Source of the DNA: Apostichopus parvimensis | Taxonomy: Eukaryota > Echinodermata > Holothuroidea > Aspidochirotida > Stichopodidae | Length of the DNA stretch: 34,135 bases | Assembly (NCBI GenBank): GCA_000934455.1 | Contig: KN887827.1 | Span: 14,726-48,860, forward strand | Direction: 5' to 3' | Part shown: one piece after another, positions 10,750-22,800 of the stretch | How the letters are laid out: the number at the start of each line of letters is the position of its first letter | Numbering within the stretch: the first letter of the stretch is position 1 | Position numbers and translations under genes: made by a program | Notes under the pieces: generated by a model | What the model was told of the DNA's origin: nothing | The model's input: only the letters and a program-made list of their open reading frames with translations | Databases searched by the model: none

Positions 10750-11452
10750 ATCTCTCATAATACACGTTAAACATACAATATATTCTGCCAGAGACTGTAC
10801 AACCAATGACGAGATTCTTTATATTGCCTTAGGAGATTAAACGTGCTTAAACACGCTATTATGTCATCACTACAATTAATTGAGGTGTGCTTCTTCTTGA
10901 TTCAAATGTTCATGTTTACCATGCAATGACAAAGTAAAAGTGTTTGTAGAGGAGTAGCGCGATCCTTAAGCCTGTAAAATCATAGAAAAATATTGTTGGT
11001 GTAAAATATGAACTTGCAATGAGGTATATTATTTTGCTAAAAACGAGATACATGAAGTAGGGCTTAGCCATTGTGTATTTGAAACAACATGTACATATTT
11101 GAGGCGAACAATAAGAAGTCTACTTGTTAAATGTTCCTCGTTTATGAAATGTTATGATTCCGATTGCCTTGTATTTTATTTTCTAAGGGAATATTTCTTT
11201 TTCACCGTTTAAAGTAAGTTAAACATGGACATTGAGAAACGAAATTGTCCTTTCGTGTTGAGTTGATGAAGACACTTTATGATATACTGGTAAACATCAA
11301 AATGAGTAGAAAAACAGTAATACTGTAAAGAACAGAGAGAAGCAAATGTGCATCATGGCGATATATAATACGATACATTCACAATAAAGTGTGCATGACA
11401 AGTAACAAAGTAACAAAAATTGAACAAATTTATATCTCTTAAAGACAGTTAG

Positions 11453-11656
11453 GTTTTATATGTAAAATTACCCCTCCCTCTCCATGGAAGCTTTTACCGA
11501 CTCCAAGGCTTCCCTGTGGGTTATTTATTTTACACTGGTTCAATCTCTACTTGGAAACCGATGGTAACTATTGGACATATTGGACTATTGGATATTCAAC
11601 CCATTCTTCACTTTAGAAACATTCTAGCTCATTCATGTTACTTCAGTTTAGGATAA
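11453..11656 (+). other. Conserved open frame upstream of exon Y1, function unclear
   Basis: A 67-codon frame containing GSFYRLQGFPVGYLF, TWKPMVTIGHIGLLD and FRNILAHSC stays open here and in copy 2 (23177-23377) with no indel, although the flanks do have indels. There is no ATG at the start of this copy. The X-to-Y splice phases already agree without it, so it is not needed in the main transcript. It could be an optional exon or a chance frame in a recent duplicate. Confidence 0.3.
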
Positions 11657-11952
11657 GCATACATGTATACTGATCGATAAGTGCACTGGTAAGACCCTGC
11701 GTGATGCTATCTTGTATTTTTGCGAGGAACAAACTAAGCATATTCGATGGTATTTACTTGACGGTTCATAACAACCAAGCAATATTTAGTGTAAAACTAA
11801 ATATTCTTATTTGAATATAACGGGAACGTTTAATACCAAAATATAAAGGTTCAATAAGTGTTGCAGCAATGTGTTGTAAAGATACTTTTCCCAATAAGTT
11901 ACAGTGTTAATTTATTACATTTCGCTTGTTATTCTTCATTTCTACTACAAAG

Positions 11953-12029
11953 GTTTAGTGGTTGTCTGCTGCCCCTAATTTTCCCTTCGGAGTCAATTCC
12001 TGCAGAGTCGAAATGTAGAGACATAAAAG
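11953..12029 (+). CDS. Cassette exon Y1, completes a leucine-rich repeat
   Basis: This is a 77-nt exon, acceptor tactacaaag and donor gtatgt, phase 2 to 1. Joined to X1 it reads LEELE-FSGCLLPLIF and so completes an LxxLxLxxC leucine-rich motif across the splice junction. It then continues as SESIPAESKCRDIK. The same exon, with the same boundaries and length, is at 23672. The frame agreement with X and Z and the motif across the junction are the evidence. The acceptor lacks a long pyrimidine tract, so the exact boundary rests mainly on phase. Confidence 0.82.
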
Positions 12030-12349
12030 GTATGTTTATATCTTTACATTTAGTCAGTGATCATTTAGTATTTAAGATCATCAGTTCTCTTTGCAATCGT
12101 TCTTGTCATCAAAGAATAGATCCTGTTTGGTTTAGACGTTACTTTTTTTTTTAGAATGACTTAATTAAGGATGTTAGTGACGATAACTGCTACACATTCA
12201 TATCATAAATACGACTTTGCTCGCCTATAAGAAAAAGTGCTAATCCTGTGTTCTTTGTTATATGTGTGTAATCCTGATATATATACGTATGTAATCTTGT
12301 CTTCCTATTGTTCAATCTCTTACACACTTTTACATTTCTGTCATCTTAG
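12030..12349 (+). other. Intron Y1-Z1
   Basis: This is a short 320-bp GT-AG intron (gtatgt to catcttag), collinear with the Y2-Z2 intron. It holds no other feature. Confidence 0.8.
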
Positions 12350-12402
12350 TGTTCTGGAATAACTACGGTTACAGTCTGAATCTTCAATCCGGTGTTTGGG
12401 AG
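12350..12402 (+). CDS. Cassette exon Z1
   Basis: This is a 53-nt exon, acceptor atttctgtcatcttag and donor gtttgt, phase 1 to 0. Together with the last base of Y it reads V-FWNNYGYSLNLQSGVWE. It differs from Z2 by only two bases, one of which changes Asn to Asp. The donor gtttgt is weaker than the gtatga of Z2. Following DIK from exon Y, the DIKVFWNNYGYSLNL stretch may be another degenerate leucine-rich unit, which is inference. Confidence 0.8.
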
Positions 12403-13212
12403 GTTTGTGTCGCTTATAGGAGTTTTCTGTTACAGTGGTTAATTTTTGTATTTACTTTGATGTGTAGAAACCATTTGAAAAAAATAAATAAACATGAATA
12501 CTTGCTTCAAAATTATCAACCTTATGTATCGCTTCCACTAAAAGAATGACAGAATCTTAAATATATAGTTTGAAATTGGGATGTACTGTTGATTAAATTC
12601 AGAAATATAAATCCTGTTTAATATGCAAAGTATTATCTTTAAACGTCAGTCTTTAAAAGATATACAAGCTCAGAAGATTGCCATTAGCGTTCATATGATT
12701 ACATTTGATGACGATTAGTCAATTAAAGATTGTAGCGGAAATTGCATGGTTTTTCATTATGTTAATACATAAGCTACTTTTAGAGGCCACCTTCCGCTGA
12801 GCTCGTAAATACACGTATCTACAAAGAGGGCCGAGGGCCGAGGTGGGGGGGGGGGTAGGTGAACGATAATGACAAGGTGGGTTTATACTGTCTGTTACCA
12901 ACGAAAGGGGAAAAGAAATATAATATTGTGTTATGGAAGGTTGGTGTAGTTTTATTGTACTTTCGTTTTTGCCATAATATAATAAACGTATGCTAAATAT
13001 CTAAACAAGATAGCTCGTAAGTAAAAGTGTCATTAAACGATTGAATATCTTCTCTATGTTAACTTTTACTCGGCAAATATTCTCTGAGAGATATTTTGGG
13101 GAGATGTTTGATATTTTCGGAATCATTCGAAGAAAGAATCTAAAGTCTAAAGTAGTATACTACAATTGAGATTGATTTCATCTATTATAATTATTTCTGT
13201 TTATATGATCAG
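12403..13212 (+). other. Intron Z1-W1
   Basis: This is an 810-bp intron (gtttgt to atgatcag). The first 420 bp and the last 280 bp match the Z2-W2 intron. The middle has an 11-G run (12845-12855). Copy 2 carries about 2 kb of different sequence at that point. Confidence 0.8.
12845..12855. repeat. Poly-G run (11 G)
   Basis: Eleven guanines occur at the point where similarity between copies 1 and 2 of the Z-W intron breaks off. Confidence 0.9.
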
Positions 13213-13332
13213 GTTAATGATGTAGATACAGTCAGGAGTATATGCAAAAAGGACGTGGATATTGACCGCAAAGATAGTGAGTTACTACATAGATGTACTA
13301 TGAAGCTTCTGGAGAACGCATCTTACCATGAC
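13213..13332 (+). CDS. Cassette exon W1, helical repeat
   Basis: This is a 120-nt, 40-codon exon, acceptor tatatgatcag and donor gtaagt, phase 0 to 0. It reads VNDVDTVRSIC, a charged stretch KKDVDIDRKD, then SELLHRCTMKLLENASYHD. It is paralogous to W2 and to the last 37 codons of the NACHT exon (13 of 37 identical, no gaps). The spaced leucines in SELLxRCTxKLLENAS suggest an amphipathic helix. In the joined mRNA it feeds straight into IPISC of X2, just as the NACHT exon feeds into X1. Confidence 0.88.
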
Positions 13333-16300
13333 GTAAGTCAATGACCGTGGCACGCCGTTTGTACAATATAACTCAAAGTTTTATTGTTAAAATAACAGGA
13401 AGACTTTGTAAAGCACGTTGTTTTACCAACAATGTACATTCAAAGCAATTGCTGCAAAAAAAAAAAGAAAAAAAAAGTTGTTTTGAATGTAACAGTAACA
13501 TAACGTCGTAAATAAAAATTATCCATATTTCGTAGAATCACACTTGAATGTATATTTTAATTGCAGAACGTTCATTATGAAAAATTGTCTTTAACGGGGA
13601 GTACAATGATTTTATATCCATTATTTAACCTTTATGTGAATGTACACTATATTGCTGTTTCCTTTCCAAAAGACAAACATTGAGAAACGGCTCAATATGT
13701 AATTCGTAGTATATATAGGTGTTACATAAAATGTGTGGGTTATGTGATTTCGGTGAATAATTATGCACACAATGTGTCTAATTAAACCTGTAGATTGTTT
13801 GACATATTGAAATATTATAATTCTAAAGACCTAAATTCTCCATAAAACACGGTTTTTAACAACATGTTGTTAATTTACGTCTCAGCGTTCCGAGTCTCAG
13901 AGTCTAACCTACCGGTATTCTACCGTAAAAATAATATGTTTAACAGTTCACTATTTGACTACGCCTTCGATAAATGCCTTCGATTTATGCCCTCGATATA
14001 TGCCCTAGTTTTATGACTAGAATGTATTATAGCATACAAATAATATTTGGTAATATGTATGTGTATGTGTCAACAGTTGGTTTGGCCTCGTATTGCAAGT
14101 GAAACTTTAATAAGACTATGCTACAAACGTTCGCTATTATTTGACCAAGAAATTAATCAAAAACATATTTAGGTTAGTAACCAAACATATCGGTTTATTA
14201 AATGTTTTGGTATTTCATTCCACCCTCCGTGAAACCACGTAACGATTTTTATATGAGAGTAAGCAAGCAGTGTCACATGTTTTCGTTTGAAATAAATCGA
14301 CTGCACCGTTTTATTTCATATATTTATGAAGGGATTATTGGCTTGCCAATATTAATACGTTTCTCATTGCTTTGGGTTTTTGCTTTATTGTCACTTGTTG
14401 GAGTAGCGGCTCTTCCTGTTTGGGGTGGTAGCACTTATCGCACCGCGACCGAAACAGTCTAGACCGATATCAGGACAGTAGCAAGTGTAGCAAAAACATA
14501 TTTGAACTTTAAAAAAATTCGACTGAGATAAAAGTTATACTTGCCAAATCCTTTTTCGAAAGTGGGCAGTATATTTCAATTCTTTGAGTGTATTGTTTTT
14601 GTCATTACCAATAAGAGGGCTTATTATGACCATCCTCTAAAGTAAAGTACGGCCACAACAGCGGAGAACAAATGTGTTGTGTTTCATTACACATTATACG
14701 TTATCATTTTGTTCTGAGCTTTCACATGGCTTGTAAAGTGTTGAAAATAGCAGTGGGCAGTACTAGGGTGCAAAAAAAAGCAGTTACCCGCAGTAAACAG
14801 TCTAGATGCGACATATATCTGATGGACCAGTGACTCGTATTTTTCTGCAAGTTGATAGCTTCACCTTTTTTGCCTTAATTCTTTGTGGTGCCTACAAGGG
14901 CTAATATTCTTACGTTGTTTAACGTATTATGCTGTTACCTCGTAAAAATAATTATCAAGGTAATTAAATTGTGATATGTACAGCTGTAGATGATTCTCAG
15001 CTTATCACAACGAAGTTTGCTCGTCCAGTGTAACCATCTGCCTGATTTAACACCAACGTATCTTGACCGTTGTATTTCCAATACGCACGAATACAGGTGG
15101 TATTGAGTCAATAAAGACCAGGCAACTAGAATCGAAATTTAGGGAAAACTAATTGAGGAAAATGTCTGGTCCTCTGGATGTCTAAAGAATTTAGTTGGGT
15201 AATAGCGAATCCGCAGCAAATCAGTGTACAGATCTCCGACATTTCGTTTGGAACACTATTTAAGCACTCTTAACTGACAATGTAAATATATAAGCCTACC
15301 TTACCGGGTAACCTACTCAACACCATCATTATCTGTGAGCGGATGCAAGCAGTTACACCGACAAGTTAAACACCTTACATATAATCTGCCGATACATGTG
15401 ACCTGTTTATGATATGTGTATAGCAAAGTTTAGACGGACAAATACAGTTGATGCGCACACATGTGTTGTAGCATCGAACACGTAGGGCGAGCACTTTACA
15501 TTTAGAACACACAATATATGTTATACATAAATACCTGCTCTAATGTGAAACTCATTGTACGTCACGTAAATTTATTAATATTTCATGCAAATCACATTAG
15601 TGGGATTTTACCCACAATATGGTTCAGAACATATTTAAAAATGTAAATATGAAGTTTCCCTTATGTGAGGATAATCGCAAATGTTATGTAATTTTTCATT
15701 CCTAACAAACCACTCAAATTTACATCCTAACGCCGCCGTTTTACTGTTGTATTTCCGATACCAGTGTGTTATACGTGTAAGTGCAAATGCTATGTTCACA
15801 ATAATATATTAGAAAACCCAGAAAAGAAAACCCAGAAAAAAACTCTCAAAGAGATAGAGGCGATTTGATAAGGTAAGCCGTGAATAATGTTGTGCTTCAT
15901 ATATTTGTCTAAAGCCGGGTTTACCTTCAACGACGAACACTTTATTTGAACGTGATGACTGTGACTTGCTCAATGAATGATAGTGATTTGTAACTTGATG
16001 ATAACATATATACTGCCATTACAATGGACATAATGGTCGAACCAATTTAGTCTAGGAAAACGGCAGTGCTTACTCATAGTACCTTTCTGTGGGTATTAAA
16101 ATAGCACGGTACTGTTGTAAACATACCAAAGTTGGAACAGAGTTGAGGTATTACTTCAGAGCCTTAAGTACGGAGACCCGGAATCGACATGCACGCATTT
16201 CTTGATGAAATTATCTCGAAAACATGTAATTATCTCGAGATACCTCGATTGAATCCACTTCCAATACATCTGGTCTGGATTAGCTGTAGCCTGCAACGGT

Positions 16301-17006
16301 TTTTAAAATTACACATCGATACACTTGTTACATAAATACAGTACAATTTCAATTAGTCATAACCGCTTTAAGAAATTGCCTTTTGGAATAATAGGTTGGT
16401 TTACTAAATAGCCTGCCTTTCCATTTGATCTCTTCCAGAATATAGTGATGCAAACTTAAAATTAACGTTTTTCCTCCAGAACGCAGAGTCGTTTAGTTTA
16501 AATATAGTTAAGTACACCGTAACACGATCGAAGTACGCGTTGCTTAGAGTGATATAATTAAATGCTGTCATCTTGTTCGCGTCATTTCCGGGCCTTCGTA
16601 CTTAAAAACTTCGTGAGATTCGTTTCTTTCAAATATGACTGTCTTTACTGTTGTTTGTTTTCTTTATAGTAAGCTACCGTATCAATGCAACGATATAGAA
16701 CGGAACATCAGACTGGCATAACAGTTGTACTCATCATTCAATTATAGATTAGTGGAAATAAATAGCGTAACCCTTCAGACAAAATGACCAGAAAGTTACA
16801 TTCACCATAAATGTTATTTGACGAGATGACAGATCATCACTGAACATATCGTATAGTACTTTCGAAAACACTTTTATTTCAGCAATTCAAACTACACTGT
16901 TATTTCGATTTAATATGAAACTTTTGGAATAACGTGCTCGCTGCAGAATCTCTCGATAACATGAACCATGTTATGCTGGTTATACTACAGCTTTCCATGA
17001 GTACAA

Positions 17007-17075
17007 TAGTAGTAGTAGTAGTGGTATCGCCATATGTAGCAGCGACATTGCTATTTGTAGTAGTAGTAGCATCGT
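17007..17075. repeat. Short AGT/GTA microsatellite
   Basis: Two small clusters of AGT repeats (17007-17022 and about 17056-17070) are separated by related, mutated TAGCAGC sequence. They are intronic and have no coding meaning. Confidence 0.8.
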
Positions 17076-17391
17076 TACATCTGTGTATGCATTAGTAGCA
17101 TCTTAACTTCTGGTTGAAAGATCGGTATTTGGTGGATTAGTAGCTTCTGGACTGTTTAGATAGTGGTACTGTATGGACCTTTCTGCGTATTTTAGCTTAT
17201 TACGGGTTACGCTTAATACAACACAGATGTGTTTTCATGTTTTTGCCACTCATAGTCTATTTAAATAACATTTTGCATGACATAAGATACATGTTTTATT
17301 TCTTCATTTTCGTCATAACGAATTTGGGCTTGTAATGGTTCTTTTTAAGGAAAAGTTAATCGTTTATGATCATATAATTATACACGTAGTC

Positions 17392-17800
17392 CAGCCATGG
17401 GCAACCTTGATCATATTGAGGGCCGGATTAAAAATACGATACTTCTCTGTAAGCCAACCCATACAGACCCCCCTCATTCCTTAGCTGGTTCCAATTGCCT
17501 CCCCCCCCCCATGATTGACATGATACATATTTCCACGTGTCAAAAAGATAGGCGGTACTTGGCATCTGCAGTTCTAGACGTTTATTAGCTTGTGACGGAA
17601 TATACGCAGTCATGACCAGTCACTGCATAAATGGTAAAATTCAGCTGCAGATTCAATATCACACTGCGGGCCTGATTGAAATCACCGCCCCGGAAATATT
17701 TTATCATGTATTGTGCCGCGGGCCAGATCGAAATTGTGTTGACGAGGCCCACGCGGGCCGGGTAAAACCACTCTACGAGGTCAGAGGTTGTCCATGGCTG
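17392..17800. mobile_element. Non-autonomous hAT-like MITE (409 bp)
   Basis: The left end CAGCCATGGGCAACC and the complement of the right end CAGCCATGGACAACC form terminal inverted repeats with one mismatch. The flanking 8-bp sequences, ACGTAGTC (17384-17391) and ACGTAATC (17801-17808), are a target duplication with one change. A CAGnnnTGGGCAA start, 8-bp duplications and internal GGGCCGG / CGCGGGCC stretches are typical of hAT elements. Two short ORFs inside (17397-17588 and 17612-17806) are by-products of the element and do not encode a transposase. A 10-C run lies at 17501-17510. Confidence 0.88.
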
Positions 17801-17849
17801 ACGTAATCGTTCAACATACTTTTGTGATTACGACAGACGTTTACAGATG

Positions 17850-18800
17850 ATTTAGAGCGCGGAATACATGCTGAACATTAGCGCACTGTTTGTGCTCTAA
17901 CTCTGGTCGGTCTACATAATTTGAGGACGCACATAATGGAAACTATCTGACATGAATGATTACCGTATTTTACAAAGCTTTGCCAGTGATAAGACAATAA
18001 TCATGTGCAATCGTTTGTAATGAACATCGTTTACCGAAAAACTGATTTCACCATAGATTGGTTAAAATATTACAGATGTGACTTCATGTGTATAAGACGA
18101 ACGAAGGAACAACATGAATTTTGTGACGACATATATGCCGCGTAACATATGTTCAACCAATGAGGCGATCAACGTCGGTTTGCCGTGTAAAGCCTGCAAG
18201 AGAAAGCTTGTCCAGACTAGTTACGTCGATTAAGTTAAGCACGATATGGGTGTAGTGCTTTTCAACCAATCACAGTTCATCATGCTCATCCAGGATAAGC
18301 GTCTACGTTATTTTAAGTCAACCCATCTCAGATGTAGATTTCCAAATTGTTATTATTATGTTTTGTGTTTTTTTTTTTTGAGGGGGGGGGGACAAATCAA
18401 ACCACGCTACTGTTTCTGTTTAATATCGAACTACAGTGGCATTATGGATGATTATGTGGAACATATTATACAAAATAAACCTATTATGCCATATATTAAC
18501 ATAATGATAAATAATCAAAAGTAAAAATAGTATTACAGGTATGTTATACATATTTGTTGTGTTGCCCTCACTGTACGTCGGACATGCGCCGCTAGATAAC
18601 CAGCTAACCATAAACCAAAAGCGTAACGATTCTCAATTTATGCATCACTTAAATGTGTGTCGTACAACTGTGAAACAAACTAAATGCTACATAACAATAC
18701 TAGCACATTACTAAAGTAATCACTGCAATAAATACGATAAAGATCATACTCAGGACAGTGAGAATAACTATTACTGAGTATGACAGAGACGAGAACAGAC
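17850..18800. repeat. Duplicated intron block, copy before X2 (partner about 28600-30530)
   Basis: Matches include GCGCGGAA(T/A)ACATGCTG; CAACCAATCACA against TAACCAATCACA; GGATGATT(A/G)TG; GTATTACA(G/A)GTATG; and GCCGCTAGA(T/C)AACCAGCTAACCATAAA. The partner is longer and carries extra DNA. A 10-G run preceded by a T run is at 18368-18391. Confidence 0.75.
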
Positions 18801-18807
18801 GTCCAAA

Positions 18808-19510
18808 TCCAAGACAACAAATCAGTAGATTAAATCCGACAAATTAGAAGGGTCCAGGATGGCCGATTGAGATATGAGACTAATAAGTCGGATGTAATGA
18901 TGAACCAATCAGCTGCAATGGAATGATCGTCTACAGCCAAAGATTATATTTAAATTAAATTTTTGTGTACTTTTCTATTGTCATTAGGATAGTATACTCT
19001 TGTAAGTATTGTTATACTATTTATTGATCTCGATCGATCCTGAGCTTCAATCATTCAATTCTGGATAAATCTGGATCACACAAATAACAAATAGTCATAC
19101 AAAATTTATATTTAAATTCGTATGCAGAGATGATTCCCATGGTTATATATTGAAAGAAAACCAATAGCGATGGCAGTTCGATTCACTGTATGACGTCATA
19201 TGCCATATATTTAAGTTAATGACATATGTGGACGTCATTTTACGGACCTGTATTGCGACACACGTAATGACACGTACAAGCTTAGAGTAAAGTTCGTTTA
19301 AGTAATTTATTACCTCATCCCTACACGTAGTGTAGTGGGAAAGAGATATTGTACTTCATGGAGCATTTTATTGCAAAAGTAGTAGTATAATTGTGGTACT
19401 GAACTGAAACTCGGTTGACTGGTCTGTCTACATGAGGGTGGGTGGGTTGGTGTACCACAGGGTGAACTAACCTTTTTTGTTTTAAGTGGGAGTCAAATAG
19501 TAATGTGTGT
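18808..19510. repeat. Duplicated intron block, copy before X2 (partner about 4640-5330)
   Basis: This is the second copy of the block described at 4640-5330. It lies much closer to its X exon because the intron sequence found at 5330-5935 before X1 is missing here. Confidence 0.82.
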
Positions 19511-19675
19511 ATCTGTTGCTTTCTTTTCTAACAGTTTCAATTAAAAAAGGATATGTTGAAATATGTCAGTACTGAGATAGAAATTTGAGTGGTTATCGAT
19601 CAGTGTAAACTACTTAATCGAATCTCCTGGAATCATTGCCATTATAATTCCGTTAATTGTCTTCCCTCCCTTCAG

Positions 19676-19881
19676 ATTCCAATCTCCTGTCTGAATCTGT
19701 ACAAGTCCTTCAGTAAGATTGATGCTGGTGACGTCATCTTACATTCAGGGCTACGTCTGTCATGTCCTGTATCAGTAAAGAAGGTAGTAATACAAACAGA
19801 GGACGAAAAAGAAATGACAGAGACAGAGGTTGTTGACATATTGATGTTTGTACAACAGTCACATATGTTGGAGAAGCTAGA
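19676..19881 (+). CDS. Cassette exon X2, leucine-rich-like repeat segment
   Basis: This is a 206-nt exon, acceptor cttccctcccttcag and donor gtgagtat, phase 0 to 2, with the same boundaries as X1. It reads IPISCLNLYKSFSKID, GDVILHSGLRLSCPVSVKKV, the variable VIQTEDEKEM, then VVDILMFVQQSHMLEKL plus two bases. The joined X2-Y2 reading is LEKLE-FDGSLLPNLF, again an LxxLxLxxS leucine-rich pattern. It shows about 88 % nucleotide identity to X1 by eye, with changes clustered around residues 39-47. Confidence 0.92.
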
Positions 19882-22800
19882 GTGAGTATTACAATGAGTA
19901 CCATATCAACACGTATATGTACAACACATTCATATATAGTTTACTTTCCTTACAATCGTACAAATAACTTCAGGAAAAAACTTTGAGGATGGTAACTTTA
20001 ATGATTAAGCGCTATTCAGTCACTTCACAGACGTTTCATCCGGTTACTATCCGGTTTTGTTTATACTTAGTATTTCAGCCACGGCGTTTGGAAGAGACAA
20101 TATTATACCAATGTAAATACATGTAAATCTAGAGGATAATGGATGATGCATAGATACTAGTATTACACTTATATAGCTGAATAATCTTACCAATGCGAAA
20201 TGTAACAATAGGCAAATATATTGTGATGTGCTTGTTCTTTTACATTTTTGGGGTGGAGGGGGATGGGACAAGGAAAAAGTTGTGCTGTCGATGTAATTGT
20301 TAACTATAACATCAATTGCATCCTTACACAGTACTTTTTTCGGTTTCTAAACGGTTTTGTCTACAAATGGTGCATGAAATATTGCCAGTGGCTCTATTCA
20401 TAAGTGAATGGACGGTAAACCGGAACAAATTGTCTATCTAGTTTAGATGCTACCGCGATCGTTTGGTATTTCGCTTTCGTTTTTTCCCCCGCTCATTATC
20501 CGATCTCGTTTAATCGTAGTATTTGGGCTACGATCTATAATTCAACTCGCACATGTGGACGATTATTGCGATTGACAATGTTGCACTTCTTTTTTAATCA
20601 ATGAGATAATGAATAATGTATCGATACCTCCATTACAGTTCTATAGAGTATGATAAATTCTGTAAATATTCTACTTTGGTTACTATGGTTACGATAAGCA
20701 CAAATCAAATACTAAACATTAGAATCGATGATTAGTGACGAACGCTTGTAAGAGAGTTTATAGCCCATTCCAAGCAAAATGTCATCATAGAAAATCAGAT
20801 GTGGTTTACTTGTCATATTTCGGGGTGCGGTAGGGTCCCTTCGCAGATTTTTCTTTCGGTTACAAACCGGTTTCGTTTACCTATCTTGTATGAGATCATG
20901 TGCAGTATATATTCCCTTTCGAGAGGAATTGTCATACATACAAAGGAACTGGGTTTGAGAGCGGATCAGTTGATCGGTTGTTTGGTTTCTGGTGGCCATG
21001 TTTCCTTATATGAGATGTTGTCAGTGGAATAAGTTTTGAATAAACGGTTAAGTCCAGAATGCCTACGAAATGATTCTGTATTAAGTGTATTAATACTACT
21101 GTACGGACATTGAAACTCATCAACAGGCAAGACGTAGAAGATACACCTCCACCATCCCCTCTCTTCCTCCCCCGTATGTCTTATTCCTTCGCTTCCACAG
21201 GGCAGTAATGGTAGAGAGACGTAATATTCCAAGAGACGAATTCCATCTGGAAGTGTCGGTTACTCGCTGAGAATACGGATGCACCATTAACCGCTGTTAT
21301 AAATCTTCGGTTTCCGCCGCTTGGCTCCTTTCTTTAAAATATGCAACGAGTACAGATTTGAAAGATAAACTGCATCTTGTCACCCGACTCACCAGAGAGA
21401 AGAGCAGTAAAACAGATGGTGATTATTCACTGAATAGCGGGGTTGTGAATATAAAGCCGAGAACGATTATGTTAATTAGGAGCAAAATGAAACCAGCCAT
21501 GTATAAATCGTATGATGTGTTCTACGGTAGCACTTATCTATAACCGTATTATTGTATTCTTATCTGATGTCACGATTGTTTAGTTGATACATCAAACAAC
21601 CCTGAACCTCAGCTAAGTGATGAATTCATCAACGTTTACCACATTTCCAGAGTTGTTTGTTCTTTCAAACAATAGAACGCCTGGAATATGTCAGACTGTA
21701 AACAAATAGTTAATGTTAACTTTTCTTAGTTCCCGAGGGAGTAAAAAGTTGAAATACTAGTTATGAAAAAGTAAAAATCTACAACTGAAATAAAACATAG
21801 AAATGATGGCTTAAACGAAAGAATATCAAAACCTTAACTCTTAAAACAACTGTTAACATCTTGAATACACTGAGATATAAAAGAAGCAGTACGAAGCAGG
21901 GTACGGCAGCCTTGACAGACCATAACGACTGGTTATTTCCATGATCAGACACATAACTATGGAGTGATTAATTTCGCTGAGAGCAGAACTAAGCTTCGCT
22001 GCACAAGACGTTCGTGAGATGCAACCACAGTTGACAGTGTGTGTCTCTTCTAAACACGACTACGTTGTGCGATAATGTAGCGTATTAAATACGTTTAAAA
22101 TCTGTACCACCGGCATGAACACCCCGACTGACAACGTAATACAACCACGAACTGTATATCAAAGTAATTGTGAAACACATATAAAGTATACGACTATTAA
22201 TATTGAATGTATTGAATGTAATAATACAATGTAATCTCGTTGTGATCATTTTCACTAGATAAGAGCAGACAGTATAATGCGCTGTTACTTACGCGTAGTC
22301 TTGTCTTACATTCACGTAACAAGAATATACCATCATACGAATGACATCGAGATTCAACATATAGTGTCCTGACTAGAAAGGGTCATTCAGATCAGACCTT
22401 TCCCAACACAAAGGTGGTCAATCACAAAGCATCGTTATCTAAGAAATCTTCCTTAAACGTATTTATGTATTACACTATGTAGTTAATACCTCCCGATGAC
22501 GAACTGTATCTCTCCTAATACACGTTATACGTACAATATATTCTGCCAGAGAGTGTAAAACTAATGACGAAATTCTTTATATATAGCCTTAGAAGATTAA
22601 ACGTGCTAAAACACGCTATGATGTCATCACTACAATTAATTGAGGTGTGAGTCTTCTTGATTCAAATGTTAATGTTTACCATGCAATAAAAAAGGTAAAA
22701 GTGTTTGTAGAGGAGTAGCGCGATCCTTAAGCCTGTAAAATCATAGAACAAATATTTTGGTTTAAAATATGAACTTATCGAGATACATCAAGCAGGGCTT

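Larger units (their letters stand above)
7210..11952 (+). other. Intron X1-Y1
   Basis: This is a 4.7-kb GT-AG intron. Bases 7210 to 8165 match the start of the X2-Y2 intron, and 10758-11952 match its end. In between lies the inserted 2.6-kb DNA transposon. A 67-codon frame at 11453-11656 stays open in both copies and is listed separately. Confidence 0.8.
10758..12822. repeat. Cassette duplication block, copy 1 (partner about 22516-24565)
   Basis: This is the best-preserved part of the cassette duplication. It runs collinearly through the end of the X-Y intron, exon Y, the Y-Z intron, exon Z and the start of the Z-W intron, at about 90 % identity by eye with few indels. Long identical runs occur around the acceptors of Y and Z. 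Identity stops abruptly near CACGTATCTAC (12812-12822 and 24555-24565), where the copies carry different sequence. Confidence 0.88.
13333..19675 (+). other. Intron W1-X2
   Basis: This is a 6.3-kb GT-AG intron (gtaagt to ctcccttcag). Parts of 13333-15990 match the intron after W2 (27055-28385), 17850-18800 match 28600-30530, and 18808-19675 match the DNA before X1 and X3. Copy-specific stretches lie at about 14720-15580 and 16000-17850, the latter containing the hAT-like MITE. The rest is AT-rich with no gene seen. An A-rich run (aaaaaaaaaaagaaaaaaaaa) is near 13456. Confidence 0.75.

Noticed and set aside
14202..14462. 86-codon + strand frame with a hydrophobic stretch
   Set aside because: The matching intron after W2 keeps only the first bases and lacks the rest. 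There is no recognised family and no splice support.
17397..17806. Short ORFs within the intron W1-X2
   Set aside because: They lie inside or overlap the hAT-like MITE and include its inverted repeats and a poly-C run.
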